Positions 1 to 9,358 of a stretch of 64,000 nt of DNA are shown piece after piece. Numbering within the stretch: the first letter of the stretch is position 1; each line of letters begins with the position of its first letter. The notes under the pieces are model-generated. The model did no database searches. It saw only the letters and a program-made list of their open reading frames with translations, and was not told the origin of the DNA. A program made the position numbers and the translations under genes. The DNA comes from Mariprofundus erugo (GTDB lineage: Bacteria > Pseudomonadota > Zetaproteobacteria > Mariprofundales > Mariprofundaceae): assembly GCF_005818865.1 (NCBI RefSeq), contig NZ_VBRY01000006.1, forward strand, positions 1 to 64,000, in the 5' to 3' direction.

Positions 1-1088
1 CGTCTCGCAAGATCGCGAAGAAATTGCATGAAGATGTGGCATTCCGTCTTCTGGCCGCGGGTAACTATCCGGCCCACCGCACGATATGCGATTTTCGTGC
101 ATTGCACCTGAAGGAGTTATCCGACCTTTTCGTGCAGGTCGTCAAGCTTGCGCAAGAATGCGGCCTGGTTCGCCTGGGCACGATCGCGGTGGATGGCAGC
201 AAGATCAAGGCGAATGCCAGCCGTCACAAAGCGATGAGTTACAAGCGGATGCTGCAAGCTGAAACCGAGTTAAAGGCGCAGATTGAAGGCTTGCTTGAGC
301 GTGCCGGCAAAGCGGATGCGGATGAGCGTGATGAGCCGGATGTGGATCTCCCGTCGGAGATAGCCCGCCGAGAGGATCGACTGGCCGTCATCAAGGCTGC
401 CAGGGCACGACTGGAAGCGCGTCAGAGAAAGATCGACGAAGAATGCGGACGCCGTCCGGATGACGGACGTCAACCTCGTCACCCGGACGGATCACCCCGA
501 CGAGGCGGAAAATTCAAGCGGGACTTTGGCATTCCGGATGAGAAGGATCAGGAGAGTTTCACCGATCCGGAAAGCCGGATCATGAAGCACTCCAGCGGAG
601 CCTTCGAGCAGAGTTACAATGGTTATACGGCCGTGGACGCGGAGCATCAAATCATCGTTGCCGCCGAACTGACCAACTGTGCTGCAGACAGCAATCGTCT
701 GCCCGGGATGATCGAAGCTGTTCGTGACAATCTGGATGCACTGCCTGCACAGGCGCTTGCCGACGCAGGCTTTCGTGGCGAAGAATCCTTACAGGAGCTC
801 TCTGGCTTGCCATGCAATGTGATCGTCGCGCTCGGCAGGGAGGGTCGGGAGAATGTATCTGTCAACGCTGATAAATATCCCCATACGGCGGCCATGGCAG
901 AGCGTTTGCGGAGCGATCAGGGAAAGGCTGCCTATCGCCGGCGAAAGGCTATTGTTGAACCTCCCAACGGATGGATCAAGGCAGTCATGGGCTTCAGACA
1001 ATTCAGTCTTCGCGGCCTCGAAAAGGTCGGTGCTGAGTGGAAAATGGTTTGCATGGCACTGAACTTAAGGCGAATGGCTTATTTGTGA
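1..1088 (+). CDS. IS1182-family transposase, 5' end cut by window edge
   Basis: DDE transposase of an IS1182-like insertion sequence. The frame is open from base 3 and enters with SRKIAKKLHEDVAFR, which belongs inside the N-terminal DUF772-like domain, so the true start lies upstream of the window. IAVDGSKIKANAS carries the first catalytic Asp. NGYTAVDAEHQIIV and ALADAGFRGEESL fit the second acidic region. The C-terminus (EPPNGWIKAVMGFRQFSLRG followed by KVGAEWKMVCMALNLRRM) is the usual end of this family. A charged helical insertion (about residues 75-145) is also typical. No frameshift is visible, so the gene may be intact beyond the edge. The right end of the IS probably lies between 1089 and 1212, because a truncated host gene resumes just after it. 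Confidence 0.85.
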   Translation, partial: SRKIAKKLHEDVAFRLLAAGNYPAHRTICDFRALHLKELSDLFVQVVKLAQECGLVRLGTIAVDGSKIKANASRHKAMSYKRMLQAETELKAQIEGLLERAGKADADERDEPDVDLPSEIARREDRLAVIKAARARLEARQRKIDEECGRRPDDGRQPRHPDGSPRRGGKFKRDFGIPDEKDQESFTDPESRIMKHSSGAFEQSYNGYTAVDAEHQIIVAAELTNCAADSNRLPGMIEAVRDNLDALPAQALADAGFRGEESLQELSGLPCNVIVALGREGRENVSVNADKYPHTAAMAERLRSDQGKAAYRRRKAIVEPPNGWIKAVMGFRQFSLRGLEKVGAEWKMVCMALNLRRMAYL

Positions 1089-1212
1089 TGGCAACTGCAG
1101 CCGATGAGGCCGCTTATCGCATGACTATGCGGTCCTCTGATGCACCCTGGCAATTAAAGATGGCTGCGACCAATTTGAAAATTCGACTCGCCGATAAATA
1201 TAGGCCGGCATT

Positions 1213-1458
1213 TGTCCTCTGCCGCGCAGACTCCTAGCTGCCCGCATTATGCAGATTTGCGATGTCTATGATGCACTGCGCAGCAAGCGGCCCTATAAGC
1301 CTGCATTCAGTCATGACAAGGCGACGGGCATCATTGTCGATGGTGATGGCCGTACCGATCCATCGCATTTTGATCCGGCGGTGCTGGCGGCATTCAGGGC
1401 CTGTGCGGATCGATTCGATGCCATTTTTACAGCCCACAGCAGGGGTGAGGTTGAATAG
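1213..1458 (+). pseudogene. C-terminal remnant of an HD-GYP phosphodiesterase
   Basis: The reading frame AARIMQICDVYDALRSKRPYKP is the hallmark C-terminal part of HD-GYP domains (the second helix pair with DVYDAL and KRPYK), followed by HFDPAVLAAFRACADRFDAIF. The N-terminal receiver and the HD and GYP motifs are absent. The in-frame sequence starts directly after the IS right end, so the transposon appears to have cut off the 5' portion or caused its deletion. The fragment is too short to be active. It would have been a c-di-GMP phosphodiesterase, which is of interest beside the diguanylate cyclase gene on the opposite strand. Confidence 0.75.
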
Positions 1459-1511
1459 AGACTGCGCTGCAAACAGACGGGGCGCGATGGCGCGCCTCAC
1501 TGCGGATTTAC

Positions 1512-3296
1512 TCACTCCTGATAACATACCCGGTTGCGACCACTCTCCTTGGCCCGGTAAAGGGCTGAATCGATACGCTCGATGAAGTCGCTTAGCCCTT
1601 CACCCTTGCGGCGATGGGCGACACCGAAACTGGCACTGATCTGTTTCCCATGCATCGGCTCGGCCCATGTAAGGCCGGCAATAAGGGCGCGCAGCCGTTC
1701 GGCAAAGCGGAGGCTGTTGGCGATGTCGCTGTTCTGGGAAAAAATAATGAATTCCTCACCGCCCAGTCTGACCGGGATATCGGCAGCCCGGCAGTGATCA
1801 AGGACGCAGCGCGAAACCTCCCTGAGCACGATATCCCCCTGATTATGGCCCCATGTATCGTTGATGAGTTTGAAGTGGTCGATATCAATCATCACCCCGG
1901 CCAGCATCAGTTCCTGCTGTCGATCCTGTTGCTCGATCATTTTATGTACGAAATCCGTCATATAGATGCGGGTAAACAGGCCGGTCAGCGGGTCGCGAAT
2001 GGCTCTTTGGTAGATCTTGTCCCGTTCACGGTCCATGTCCCGGTAGATCATCTCCCGTTCGATGGCGACCTGTAATGGCAGACGCATCTGCTCAACCATG
2101 CGCCCGAGCTTTTCACTGTCAAAATGGTAGTCGGCCAGATGCAACAGGATGACAGCCTGCACATGTCCTTTTTCGGGCAAATAGAGCGCGATCATGACCG
2201 CTTTCTTAATGACGCCGGTGCGATCGGTATGGTCCATGATCTGGAACTGTGAGCCCGGGTTATCGGCGGTGGCCGGCGGGGGAGAGTCGAACACTGCCTG
2301 CACATAGGCCGGCGGGGTCACCAGCTTGCCGCGATACTGGTTGCTTGCAGCCAGGTAGATCATGCCCTGATTGATATCCTGAACGTAGAACTCGAGAGAG
2401 TCTGTGGCGACTTCGCAGCGGATGATGGTGAGAAGCTGCAGGGCAATCTGTTTGAAATCACGGTAAATCGTCATCGTTTTGGTGATGCTTTTCAGCGTGT
2501 CGTTAAATGCAGACAGCTTTCTGAAATCGGTGGTGCCGCGCAGTAACAGATAAAGCCCGCAATCCAGCGATTTCAGGCCGTTGATCATGAAACGGATCAG
2601 ATGCTGCGGAATGATGGACCCATGCTGGGGAGCAATCATCTTCATCGGGTATTTTTCGATCTCATGCAGGACATATTGCAGGATATCATTGCTGGGCATG
2701 TAGTGCTGGTGGAACGGCTTCATGCACTCAAGATAGCTCTCGCCTTTGGCAAACAGGGAGAACTCCTCGGTCAGACCGCCGAAAATATCGCTGGAGAACA
2801 TGATTTGTGATGCCGTATCAAAGGTGGTGAAGGCTCCGGGAAAGTGGGCATATGGCGTGAAGCAGAACTCCAGTACCCGATCCTCAAGCGGCAGGCGCCA
2901 GTCGTGATCATCAAGCAGCCAGTAGGGCATCTGCATGCCGTAATGTTTAATAATCATTTTAGTACGCCAGTGTGTGACAATGACCGCATCATCACGCGTC
3001 AGCATCTTTTCGATCAGCGGCATGGCTCCGGTGATGTCGGGGTCCTGATGCTGGCAGATGAAATATTTGATCGATGAAAAAGGCGTGATCTCTTCGATTT
3101 TTTCCAGCGTGTTGGTAAATGTCAGTGTTGAGCCGGGGTCAATCAGCACCGATTGATCGCCCTGTTCGATCAGGTAAACATGGCACTGAAACGGATCATT
3201 CTCCTGCACATGGCCAACCCACCAGACGCGGGGGGCAATCTGGATGGCATGATCAGTATGATAGCTGTCATGAATGTGTATCTCTGACAATGACAT
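1512..3296 (-). CDS. Diguanylate cyclase with N-terminal ODP (di-iron, metallo-beta-lactamase-like) sensor
   Basis: A 594-residue soluble protein. Residues about 1-250 resemble the ODP/FprA-type metallo-beta-lactamase fold: HQDPDITGA in the position of HxHxDH, YAHFPGAFTTFD, IMFSSDIFGG and APQHGSII supply His/Asp/Glu ligands for a di-iron site. Such domains are known as oxygen or redox sensors. A GAF-like linker (about 250-425) follows, then a GGDEF domain starting at RDPLTGLFTRIY. The signature is GGEEF (active type). RAAD stands five residues before it, an intact product-binding I-site, so c-di-GMP feedback inhibition is likely. There is no membrane segment. The gene stands alone, with about 295 bp of non-coding DNA upstream. 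The oxygen-sensing role is inferred from the domain family. Confidence 0.85.
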   Translation of the reverse strand: MSLSEIHIHDSYHTDHAIQIAPRVWWVGHVQENDPFQCHVYLIEQGDQSVLIDPGSTLTFTNTLEKIEEITPFSSIKYFICQHQDPDITGAMPLIEKMLTRDDAVIVTHWRTKMIIKHYGMQMPYWLLDDHDWRLPLEDRVLEFCFTPYAHFPGAFTTFDTASQIMFSSDIFGGLTEEFSLFAKGESYLECMKPFHQHYMPSNDILQYVLHEIEKYPMKMIAPQHGSIIPQHLIRFMINGLKSLDCGLYLLLRGTTDFRKLSAFNDTLKSITKTMTIYRDFKQIALQLLTIIRCEVATDSLEFYVQDINQGMIYLAASNQYRGKLVTPPAYVQAVFDSPPPATADNPGSQFQIMDHTDRTGVIKKAVMIALYLPEKGHVQAVILLHLADYHFDSEKLGRMVEQMRLPLQVAIEREMIYRDMDRERDKIYQRAIRDPLTGLFTRIYMTDFVHKMIEQQDRQQELMLAGVMIDIDHFKLINDTWGHNQGDIVLREVSRCVLDHCRAADIPVRLGGEEFIIFSQNSDIANSLRFAERLRALIAGLTWAEPMHGKQISASFGVAHRRKGEGLSDFIERIDSALYRAKESGRNRVCYQE

Positions 3297-3591
3297 GGTG
3301 CGACCCTCTGATGAGATGTTTGCGTCTTATGTTCCGTACGGAACACGTTCAGGCAAGCATCATGACGGCCACTGTGACGTAAAAATGCTGTGCGAATGTT
3401 GGTTTTTGTCTTTCCATGCGGGCCGTGATGCCGTTCAATCATGATGTGATGTGCTTAATATATTGTAAAACAATAGTTTTTTCAGTGTTGATCATTTCTT
3501 GCCGGTCAATATAAATCAGAGTTTTTCCTACAGGTGAAATCCCCGTTTACCCTCTTATGCACAGCCGCTTCCCGCCGGCATCATGCCCCGC

Positions 3592-3981
3592 TCACCAGCG
3601 TATGGTGACGGTACGACGGCCCCAGCGCCGGGCCGCCCTGATATCGTTTCCCATGTAGATATCGATTTTATGTTTCCAGCGCCTGTTCATCTTGTCCTTC
3701 ACCCGATATGTGCCGGGCAATCCCTCTATTTTTACCACGGTGTTGTGCTTCAGGCCCAGGCGGATCAGGTCATGTGAAACGGCAATGACTTTCATGCCCG
3801 GTTTCAGCCGGTCTCCCCAGGCGGTGAGGGTTGGCCTGTTGTTGGTCTGGGCCCGCACCGAGTTATATGCGCTGGCGCTTACTCTGAGGCTGTGCGTTTC
3901 CGCAGCATCGCCATGGCAGCTGCCTGTCGCGAGGCTGGCTGCGAGCAGCAGTGCGGATAACCATACGGGAGCTTTTAACAT
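3592..3981 (-). CDS. Exported 3D-domain (RlpA/MltA-like barrel) protein
   Basis: A 129-residue protein with an N-terminal secretion signal (hydrophobic LSALLLAASLATG, followed by a Cys that does not give a canonical lipobox). The mature part matches the 3D domain, a small double-psi beta-barrel named for three conserved Asp residues. Visible pieces are SASAYNSVRAQT, LTAWGDRLKPGMKVIAVSHD and VKDKMNRRWKHKIDIYMG, ending in DIRAARRWGRRTVTIRW. Proteins of this type are thought to act on peptidoglycan in the periplasm; the substrate cannot be told from sequence. It is transcribed divergently from valS, with about 180 bp between them. Confidence 0.8.
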   Translation of the reverse strand: MLKAPVWLSALLLAASLATGSCHGDAAETHSLRVSASAYNSVRAQTNNRPTLTAWGDRLKPGMKVIAVSHDLIRLGLKHNTVVKIEGLPGTYRVKDKMNRRWKHKIDIYMGNDIRAARRWGRRTVTIRW

Positions 3982-4163
3982 CGGCGTACACTAACAGCAT
4001 ATCGGATGATGATGTGATGCCGCCACTGTTTTTTCTGAACCGGTCATGGCTTGAGCGGCAATGGTAGCGGTAGCCGATGAACGGGGGAGAATTCACCGGT
4101 TGCCCGGCCGACTGCAGCACGTAGCATGGCGGACTATTTTTTTCGTCACCCAGAGGAAGTTCC

Positions 4164-6824
4164 ATGAGTCAGCATGAGTTAGCCAAAACCTACGACCCGC
4201 AGGCGGTTGAGCCTGCCATCAATGATCAGTGGCTCAATTCCGATGCCTTCCGCCCGAAAACGGCCAGCAGCGATCAGCCTGATGACTCCTACTGCATTGT
4301 GATTCCGCCACCGAATGTGACCGGTAGCCTGCATATGGGCCATGCCTTCACCTTTACCATTCAGGATACACTGATTCGCTGGCAGCGTTTGAAGGGGAAG
4401 TCCACGCTCTGGCAGCCGGGAACCGATCATGCCGGTATTGCCACCCAGATGGTGGTGGAACGACTGCTGGATAAGGAAGGCGTACATCGCCGCGATCTCG
4501 GACGTGACCGCTTTCTGGATCGTGTCTGGGAGTGGAAGGAGCACTCCGGTGGTACCATCGTCAACCAGCTCAAACGTTTGGGAGCATCGTGCGACTGGTC
4601 GCGCGAGCGCTTCACCCTTGATGAGGGGTTGTCTGATGCGGTGCGCGAGGTGTTTGTGCGCCTCTACGAAGAGGGGCTGATCTATCGCGGCAAGCGTCTG
4701 GTCAACTGGGATCCTGTGCTTGAAACGGCAGTTTCCGATCTTGAGGTGGCGCACGATGAAGAGCAGGGCCATTTCTGGCATATGTGCTATCCGCATGCCG
4801 ATGATCCTGCACAGCATGTGATTGTGGCGACGACCCGTCCTGAAACCATGTTCGGTGACGCGGCTGTGGCAGTACACCCGGATGATGAGCGCTACAAGGC
4901 ACTGATTGGCAAAGAGCTGATTTTGCCGCTGACCGGCCGCACCATTCCGGTGATTGCCGATGAATATGTCGATCCGGCATTCGGTACCGGTTGCGTGAAG
5001 ATTACCCCGGCCCATGATTTTAACGACTATGAGGTAGGCAAGCGCCATAACCTGCCGCTGATCAATATCCTGACGCCGCAGGCGCATATGCTTGATTGCG
5101 AATTTGTACCACAGAAGTTCCGTGGTATGGAGCGCTACGAAGCGCGTGAGCATGTCGTCGCCGATCTTGATGCTGAAGGGCTGCTCTACAAGGTGGAGGA
5201 GCATACCCATCAGGTCGGGCGCGGTGATCGTTCGCATGCAGTGCTGGAGCCCTTCCTGACCGATCAGTGGTATGTCTCGATCAAGCCTCTGGCCGAGCCT
5301 GCGATCCGGGCGGTTGAAGAGGGCGAGATCCGCTTTGTACCGCAGTTCTGGGAGAAAACCTATTTCGAGTGGATGCGCAATATTCAGGACTGGTGCATCT
5401 CGCGTCAGCTGTGGTGGGGGCATCGTATCCCGGCCTGGTACTGTGGTGCATGTGATCATATCACCGTCAGTCGTGAAACGCCGGAGTGCTGTGGCGGTTG
5501 CGGTTCGGCTGCTATTCATCAGGACGAGGACGTGCTGGATACATGGTTCTCCTCCGGTTTGTGGCCCTTCTCAACACTGGGCTGGCCGGAAAAAACACCG
5601 GAGCTGGAGCAGTTCTATCCGACCAATGTACTGGTCACAGGCTTTGACATCATCTTCTTCTGGGTTGCCCGTATGATCATGATGGGCATGAAGTTCACCG
5701 GTCAGGTGCCGTTCAGGGATATCTATATTCATGCGCTGATCCGTGATGCACAGGGCCAGAAAATGTCCAAGTCGAAGGGCAATGTCATTGATCCGCTGGA
5801 GATGAGCAGTAAATACGGTGCGGATGCCCTGCGCTTTACGCTGGCCCATATGGCGACACCGGGCCGTGATGTGAAGCTGGATGAGTCGCGCATTGAGTCC
5901 AATCGCAACTTTATGAACAAAATCTGGAATGCTGCCCGCTTTGTGTTCATGAACCGGGGTAGTGCGGTTGCCGATGCCTCTGTTCGCCCGCAGCTGGATG
6001 TGAATCGCTGGATTCTGGCGGAGCTGGACGGCGTGGCGGTCGAAGTGGACCGGGCGCTGGTCGAATATCGTTTCAATGAAGCGGCCGGTTCCCTGTATAA
6101 CTTTATCTGGGGTACCTATTGCGACTGGTATGTTGAGGCGGCCAAGGTTTCGCTCTACGGCGATGATGAAGCGGCGAAAGTGGAAACGCAGACCGTGATG
6201 CTGACTGCACTGGAGGGGTGGCTGAAACTGCTGCACCCGATCTGCCCGTTTATTACCGAAACGCTCTGGCAGGAGTTGCACGGTGCCGATGCACGACTGG
6301 TCACCGCCAGCTGGCATACGCCGCGTGAGGATCACGATATGGATGCGATGCAGCGCATGCGTCGTGTGATTGAGGTGGTGACGGCGATTCGCTCGATTCG
6401 CGGTGAGATGAATGTCAATCCGGGCAAGCGGATCGAAGCGGTGATCGCCTGTGATGCAAGCGTACAGCAGGCGCTGCAGGCTGAAGAGCGTCTGCTGATG
6501 AATCTGGCGCGGCTTGAGTCATTGAACTGGATAGCAGCAGACGGTGAGGTGGATGGTGCCGCTGTGGCACCGCTGGCGGATGCCAGGGTCTATCTGCCGC
6601 TGGCCGGTCTCGTCGATGTCGCGGAAGAGATGGCACGTCTGGGTAAAAATATTGCCCGTCTGGAGAAGGATATCGCTATGCGCGAGGGCAAGCTCGGCAA
6701 TGCGAAATTCCGCGATAATGCACCGGCGGATGTCGTGGCCAAGGTGCAGGAGGAGCTGGCTGAAGCGAAGGCGAAACAGAGTGAAATGCTGGCCGGTATG
6801 GAGCGTCTGCGCGCTTTGGTCTGA
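4164..6824 (+). CDS. valS: Valyl-tRNA synthetase
   Basis: Cytoplasmic class I aminoacyl-tRNA synthetase that charges tRNA-Val and edits misactivated threonine. The 886-residue length is normal. The HIGH-type motif appears as NVTGSLHMGHAF (about residues 45-57) and the second ATP motif as KMSKSKGNV (about 533). The editing domain shows TTRPETMFGDAAVAV. A Cys-rich patch, WYCGACDHI followed by CCGGCG, probably binds zinc. The C-terminus is the long coiled coil expected for ValRS (ARLGKNIARLEKDIAMREGK onward). The start is preceded by GAGGAAG at a good ribosome-binding distance. No partner gene is in an obvious operon with it. Confidence 0.97.
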   Translation: MSQHELAKTYDPQAVEPAINDQWLNSDAFRPKTASSDQPDDSYCIVIPPPNVTGSLHMGHAFTFTIQDTLIRWQRLKGKSTLWQPGTDHAGIATQMVVERLLDKEGVHRRDLGRDRFLDRVWEWKEHSGGTIVNQLKRLGASCDWSRERFTLDEGLSDAVREVFVRLYEEGLIYRGKRLVNWDPVLETAVSDLEVAHDEEQGHFWHMCYPHADDPAQHVIVATTRPETMFGDAAVAVHPDDERYKALIGKELILPLTGRTIPVIADEYVDPAFGTGCVKITPAHDFNDYEVGKRHNLPLINILTPQAHMLDCEFVPQKFRGMERYEAREHVVADLDAEGLLYKVEEHTHQVGRGDRSHAVLEPFLTDQWYVSIKPLAEPAIRAVEEGEIRFVPQFWEKTYFEWMRNIQDWCISRQLWWGHRIPAWYCGACDHITVSRETPECCGGCGSAAIHQDEDVLDTWFSSGLWPFSTLGWPEKTPELEQFYPTNVLVTGFDIIFFWVARMIMMGMKFTGQVPFRDIYIHALIRDAQGQKMSKSKGNVIDPLEMSSKYGADALRFTLAHMATPGRDVKLDESRIESNRNFMNKIWNAARFVFMNRGSAVADASVRPQLDVNRWILAELDGVAVEVDRALVEYRFNEAAGSLYNFIWGTYCDWYVEAAKVSLYGDDEAAKVETQTVMLTALEGWLKLLHPICPFITETLWQELHGADARLVTASWHTPREDHDMDAMQRMRRVIEVVTAIRSIRGEMNVNPGKRIEAVIACDASVQQALQAEERLLMNLARLESLNWIAADGEVDGAAVAPLADARVYLPLAGLVDVAEEMARLGKNIARLEKDIAMREGKLGNAKFRDNAPADVVAKVQEELAEAKAKQSEMLAGMERLRALV

Positions 6825-6994
6825 GCTGTGCCGGATTGACACAGGTCGTTTGGGCAAGTGCAGCGGAACAGCACGTGGCTGATAAAATCATTCCGTTGGC
6901 AGTGGCCTGTTTTGACATTGTCGAAATATGGTCTAAAAAATCAATTCGATTGTGGCGCAAGCCGTTCAGTCTGAAAACGTTACCGGAGGTTATA

Positions 6995-7579
6995 ATGAAA
7001 AAGATTGTTGTGGGTGCGGCCATGATGTTGATGGGAGGGGCTGCTGCTCAGGCTCAGGATATGGCTCCCTATGCCGGTGTGGGCATAGGTGCATTTGGAC
7101 TGGAGTATCAGGAGCCGGGTTTAAACCAGAAGAACACTGTATTCGGTGGCTATGGCAAGTTCGGTATTGATGTGAATGATTACTTTGGCGTGGAATTGCG
7201 CCTGGGCGCAACCACAAAAGGAAGCAAATCCTATGCAGTCGGTTCGCTGGGTTCAGCCGTGCCATTCAGCCTGTCATTCAAGGATGACTATTTCCTCTCA
7301 TATCTGGCCAAACTCCAGTATCCGGCATCACAGGACTTTCGTGTCTATGCCATGTTAGGTGCGACGTCAGCCAGCATCAAGCGCACCTCCGGCGCACTTG
7401 GTATTAATGACTCTGCCAAAAAGACTGCGTTCAGTTATGGTGTAGGTGCTGATTTTAACGTGACCGAACAGATTTCCGCCGGCGCTGAGTGGATGCAGTA
7501 CTGGAACAATGTGACGGTCGGTTCAGGTATCAAAATGAAGATGTGGGGCGCAGTCGGAACCGCATCGTTCCACTTCTGA
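6995..7579 (+). CDS. Outer-membrane beta-barrel protein (OmpA-like or OmpW-like porin fold)
   Basis: A 194-residue protein whose start is set by GGAGGT 6-7 bases upstream of ATG at 6995; the longer open frame upstream lacks such a site. Residues 1-20 (MKKIVVGAAMMLMGGAAAQA) form a signal peptide ending in AQA. The mature part alternates short aromatic-rich strands (YAGVGIGAFGLEY, YFGVELRLGATT, FRVYAMLGATSA, SYGVGADFNV, SAGAEWMQYW) and ends in a terminal Phe (TASFHF), the classic signal for outer-membrane barrel assembly. This is an eight-strand barrel of the OMP_b-brl class. Its ligand is unknown. A terminator follows at 7609. Confidence 0.8.
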   Translation: MKKIVVGAAMMLMGGAAAQAQDMAPYAGVGIGAFGLEYQEPGLNQKNTVFGGYGKFGIDVNDYFGVELRLGATTKGSKSYAVGSLGSAVPFSLSFKDDYFLSYLAKLQYPASQDFRVYAMLGATSASIKRTSGALGINDSAKKTAFSYGVGADFNVTEQISAGAEWMQYWNNVTVGSGIKMKMWGAVGTASFHF

Positions 7580-7608
7580 TCGATGCTGCGACACTGACGG
7601 GATTGAAG

Positions 7609-7638
7609 GGAGGGGGCTTTTTAGTCCCCTCCTTTTTT
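7609..7638 (+). terminator. Rho-independent terminator after the barrel gene
   Basis: GGAGGGG (7609-7615) pairs with CCCCTCC (7626-7632) around a short loop and is followed at once by a run of six T. It lies 30 bp after the barrel stop codon. Confidence 0.85.
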
Positions 7639-7783
7639 ATGGCGGGGCGACAGACCCGTGGCGGCGATCTGGACGCGATGGTACAGGGCTGCGGCTTTTG
7701 GCATGGCGTATGCGATAGGGAAGGTAAGACAGGTTTCAGGATGTCTTGCCGCGTGCGTATGACAGGGCATCAGGAGGTGTAGC

Positions 7784-7966
7784 ATGGATGCTGGAAGAGC
7801 TAAAAAGATTGCCACAACCTTTACCGGCAATATGCATTTCCGGGTGCGCAGTCATGCCAACGGTTTGCTGGTTCGTTATCAGAAACATACCCACTATTTT
7901 ATTCGTGAATCCTGCTTCTGGTCCTATGTTTACAAGGCGGCCGGCTTGCCTGGCCGGATTGATTAA
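7784..7966 (+). CDS. Small basic protein of unknown function
   Basis: A 60-residue reading frame with a strong ribosome-binding site (AGGAGGTG a few bases before ATG). The product is rich in His, Arg and aromatic residues (FRVRSHANGLLVRYQ, HTHYFIRESCFWSYVY) and has no signal peptide or membrane segment. It stands alone after a terminator and converges on the sensor-kinase gene. I do not recognise a family. The ribosome-binding site is the main reason to call it real. Confidence 0.5.
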   Translation: MDAGRAKKIATTFTGNMHFRVRSHANGLLVRYQKHTHYFIRESCFWSYVYKAAGLPGRID

Positions 7967-7978
7967 CCCGGCACAGGT

Positions 7979-9355
7979 TCAGGCGCTGACAAGCGGCAGT
8001 GTGATATCCACCTGCAGACCACCATCGGCATGGTTGCCGGCAGTGATTGTCCCTGCATGCAGTTCAATGGCGCGTCTGGCGATGGCAAGACCCAGGCCAT
8101 ACCCCGAATTATCATGCTCACGTGCGGCCGAGGCACGGAAAAAAGGTTCAAACAGATGTGCAAGTTTTTCCTCTTCCACGCCATGGCCATGATCACGGAT
8201 GTGGATTGAGGCGACTGCACTTTCAACGTTCAGACTGATCTCGACACTGCTGTCGACCGGTGTATGACGAATGGCATTGCGGATCACATTTTCCAGTGCC
8301 CGTTTCAGCCAGATCCGGTCAGCCATGAAGTGGCATTCGGGCAGCTCACCGGTCTCAATGCGCCTGCCTGTGGCTTCAGCCTCGAAGGTGGCATCACAGC
8401 TGATATCCCTGATCATCTGAGCAAGGTCTATCCGGGCCAGCGCGGCGTGTACTCCCCCCTGATCAAAGCGGGCAAGCGTAAGCACCTCTCCGATCAGATC
8501 ATTGAGCCGATCGGCTTCCAGCCCGATTCTGTCCAGTTCAGTTTCAGCCTGTTCACCGGCTGTATTGCGGGCCAGTTCAAGCGCGACCTGTAACCGGGCC
8601 AGCGGCGAGCGCAGCTCGTGCGAGATATCCCGTAACAACTGCTTGTGGCTGTTAATCAGCTGATCAAGCCGGTCAGCCATCTGATCGATCGTTTGCGCCA
8701 GATCGCCAAGCTCGTCGTTGCGTTCGCTGACGGCAGCTTCCACGCGTGCTGACAGTTCGCCATGGCCGAGTCGTTCGCTGGTAGCCTGCAGGCTGCGAAT
8801 CGGACGGGTCAGCATGCGGGTGAGCAGAGCGCTGACAGCTGCAATCGTCAGCAATGCCGTGAACAGTTGCAGCAGGCGCATACTGCTGCCGGATTGCCGC
8901 ATCTCTTCCGGAGAGAGAAGGGTGGTGGCGGCCCAGATATATTCGCCCCGGTCGCCCTGTATTTGAATGGCGATACTGAGTCTTGGCGGCTCAATCATGG
9001 TGACCGGCTGTTGCTGGTGACGCGCCTGCTCAATCAATGGATGCATAAATTCGGGCACAGGGCGGGGCGGTTCACCCGGTCGCCCGATGCGGTGGACGGG
9101 GCGACCCTCACGATCGGTTAACATGCCGAATGCATGCAGCTGGCGCAGCTCCTGATGAATGGACTGCTGATAATGCCGTGCCCCCATATCCTCATACAGA
9201 CGGACGGCCGTTTCTGCCAGATCACTCATCTGGGCGAGGCGGGCTTCGATAAGCTTGTTCTCCGTGCGCCATTTCTCGCCCAGCCATTGTGACAGCGCGG
9301 CGGTCACCAGCAATGTGCAGAGAAGAAGCAAAAAAACCTTGGTAAACAGGCGCAT
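7979..9355 (-). CDS. Envelope-stress sensor histidine kinase, CpxA-like
   Basis: A 458-residue inner-membrane kinase. An N-terminal membrane helix (LFTKVFLLLLCTLLVTAALS) leads into a periplasmic domain of about 130 residues. A second helix near LLQLFTALLTIAAVSALL, a HAMP linker (TRPIRSLQATSERLGHGEL), HisKA with LLRDISHELRSPLARLQVAL (phospho-acceptor His in ISHEL), and an ATPase domain with N- and G-boxes (NVIRNAIRHTP, SGYGLGLAI) follow. The layout and the ARVEA-type HAMP segment resemble CpxA. The gene begins 3 bp after the stop of the response-regulator gene, so they form one operon. A CpxP/Spy-like gene diverges from the operon, which supports an envelope-stress role. Confidence 0.88.
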   Translation of the reverse strand: MRLFTKVFLLLLCTLLVTAALSQWLGEKWRTENKLIEARLAQMSDLAETAVRLYEDMGARHYQQSIHQELRQLHAFGMLTDREGRPVHRIGRPGEPPRPVPEFMHPLIEQARHQQQPVTMIEPPRLSIAIQIQGDRGEYIWAATTLLSPEEMRQSGSSMRLLQLFTALLTIAAVSALLTRMLTRPIRSLQATSERLGHGELSARVEAAVSERNDELGDLAQTIDQMADRLDQLINSHKQLLRDISHELRSPLARLQVALELARNTAGEQAETELDRIGLEADRLNDLIGEVLTLARFDQGGVHAALARIDLAQMIRDISCDATFEAEATGRRIETGELPECHFMADRIWLKRALENVIRNAIRHTPVDSSVEISLNVESAVASIHIRDHGHGVEEEKLAHLFEPFFRASAAREHDNSGYGLGLAIARRAIELHAGTITAGNHADGGLQVDITLPLVSA

Positions 9356-9358
9356 ACG

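Noticed and set aside
4179-5519. 446-codon open frame on the minus strand within valS
   Set aside because: Shadow of a high-GC coding frame; composition rich in Arg/His with no recognisable domain, and valS is certain on the other strand.
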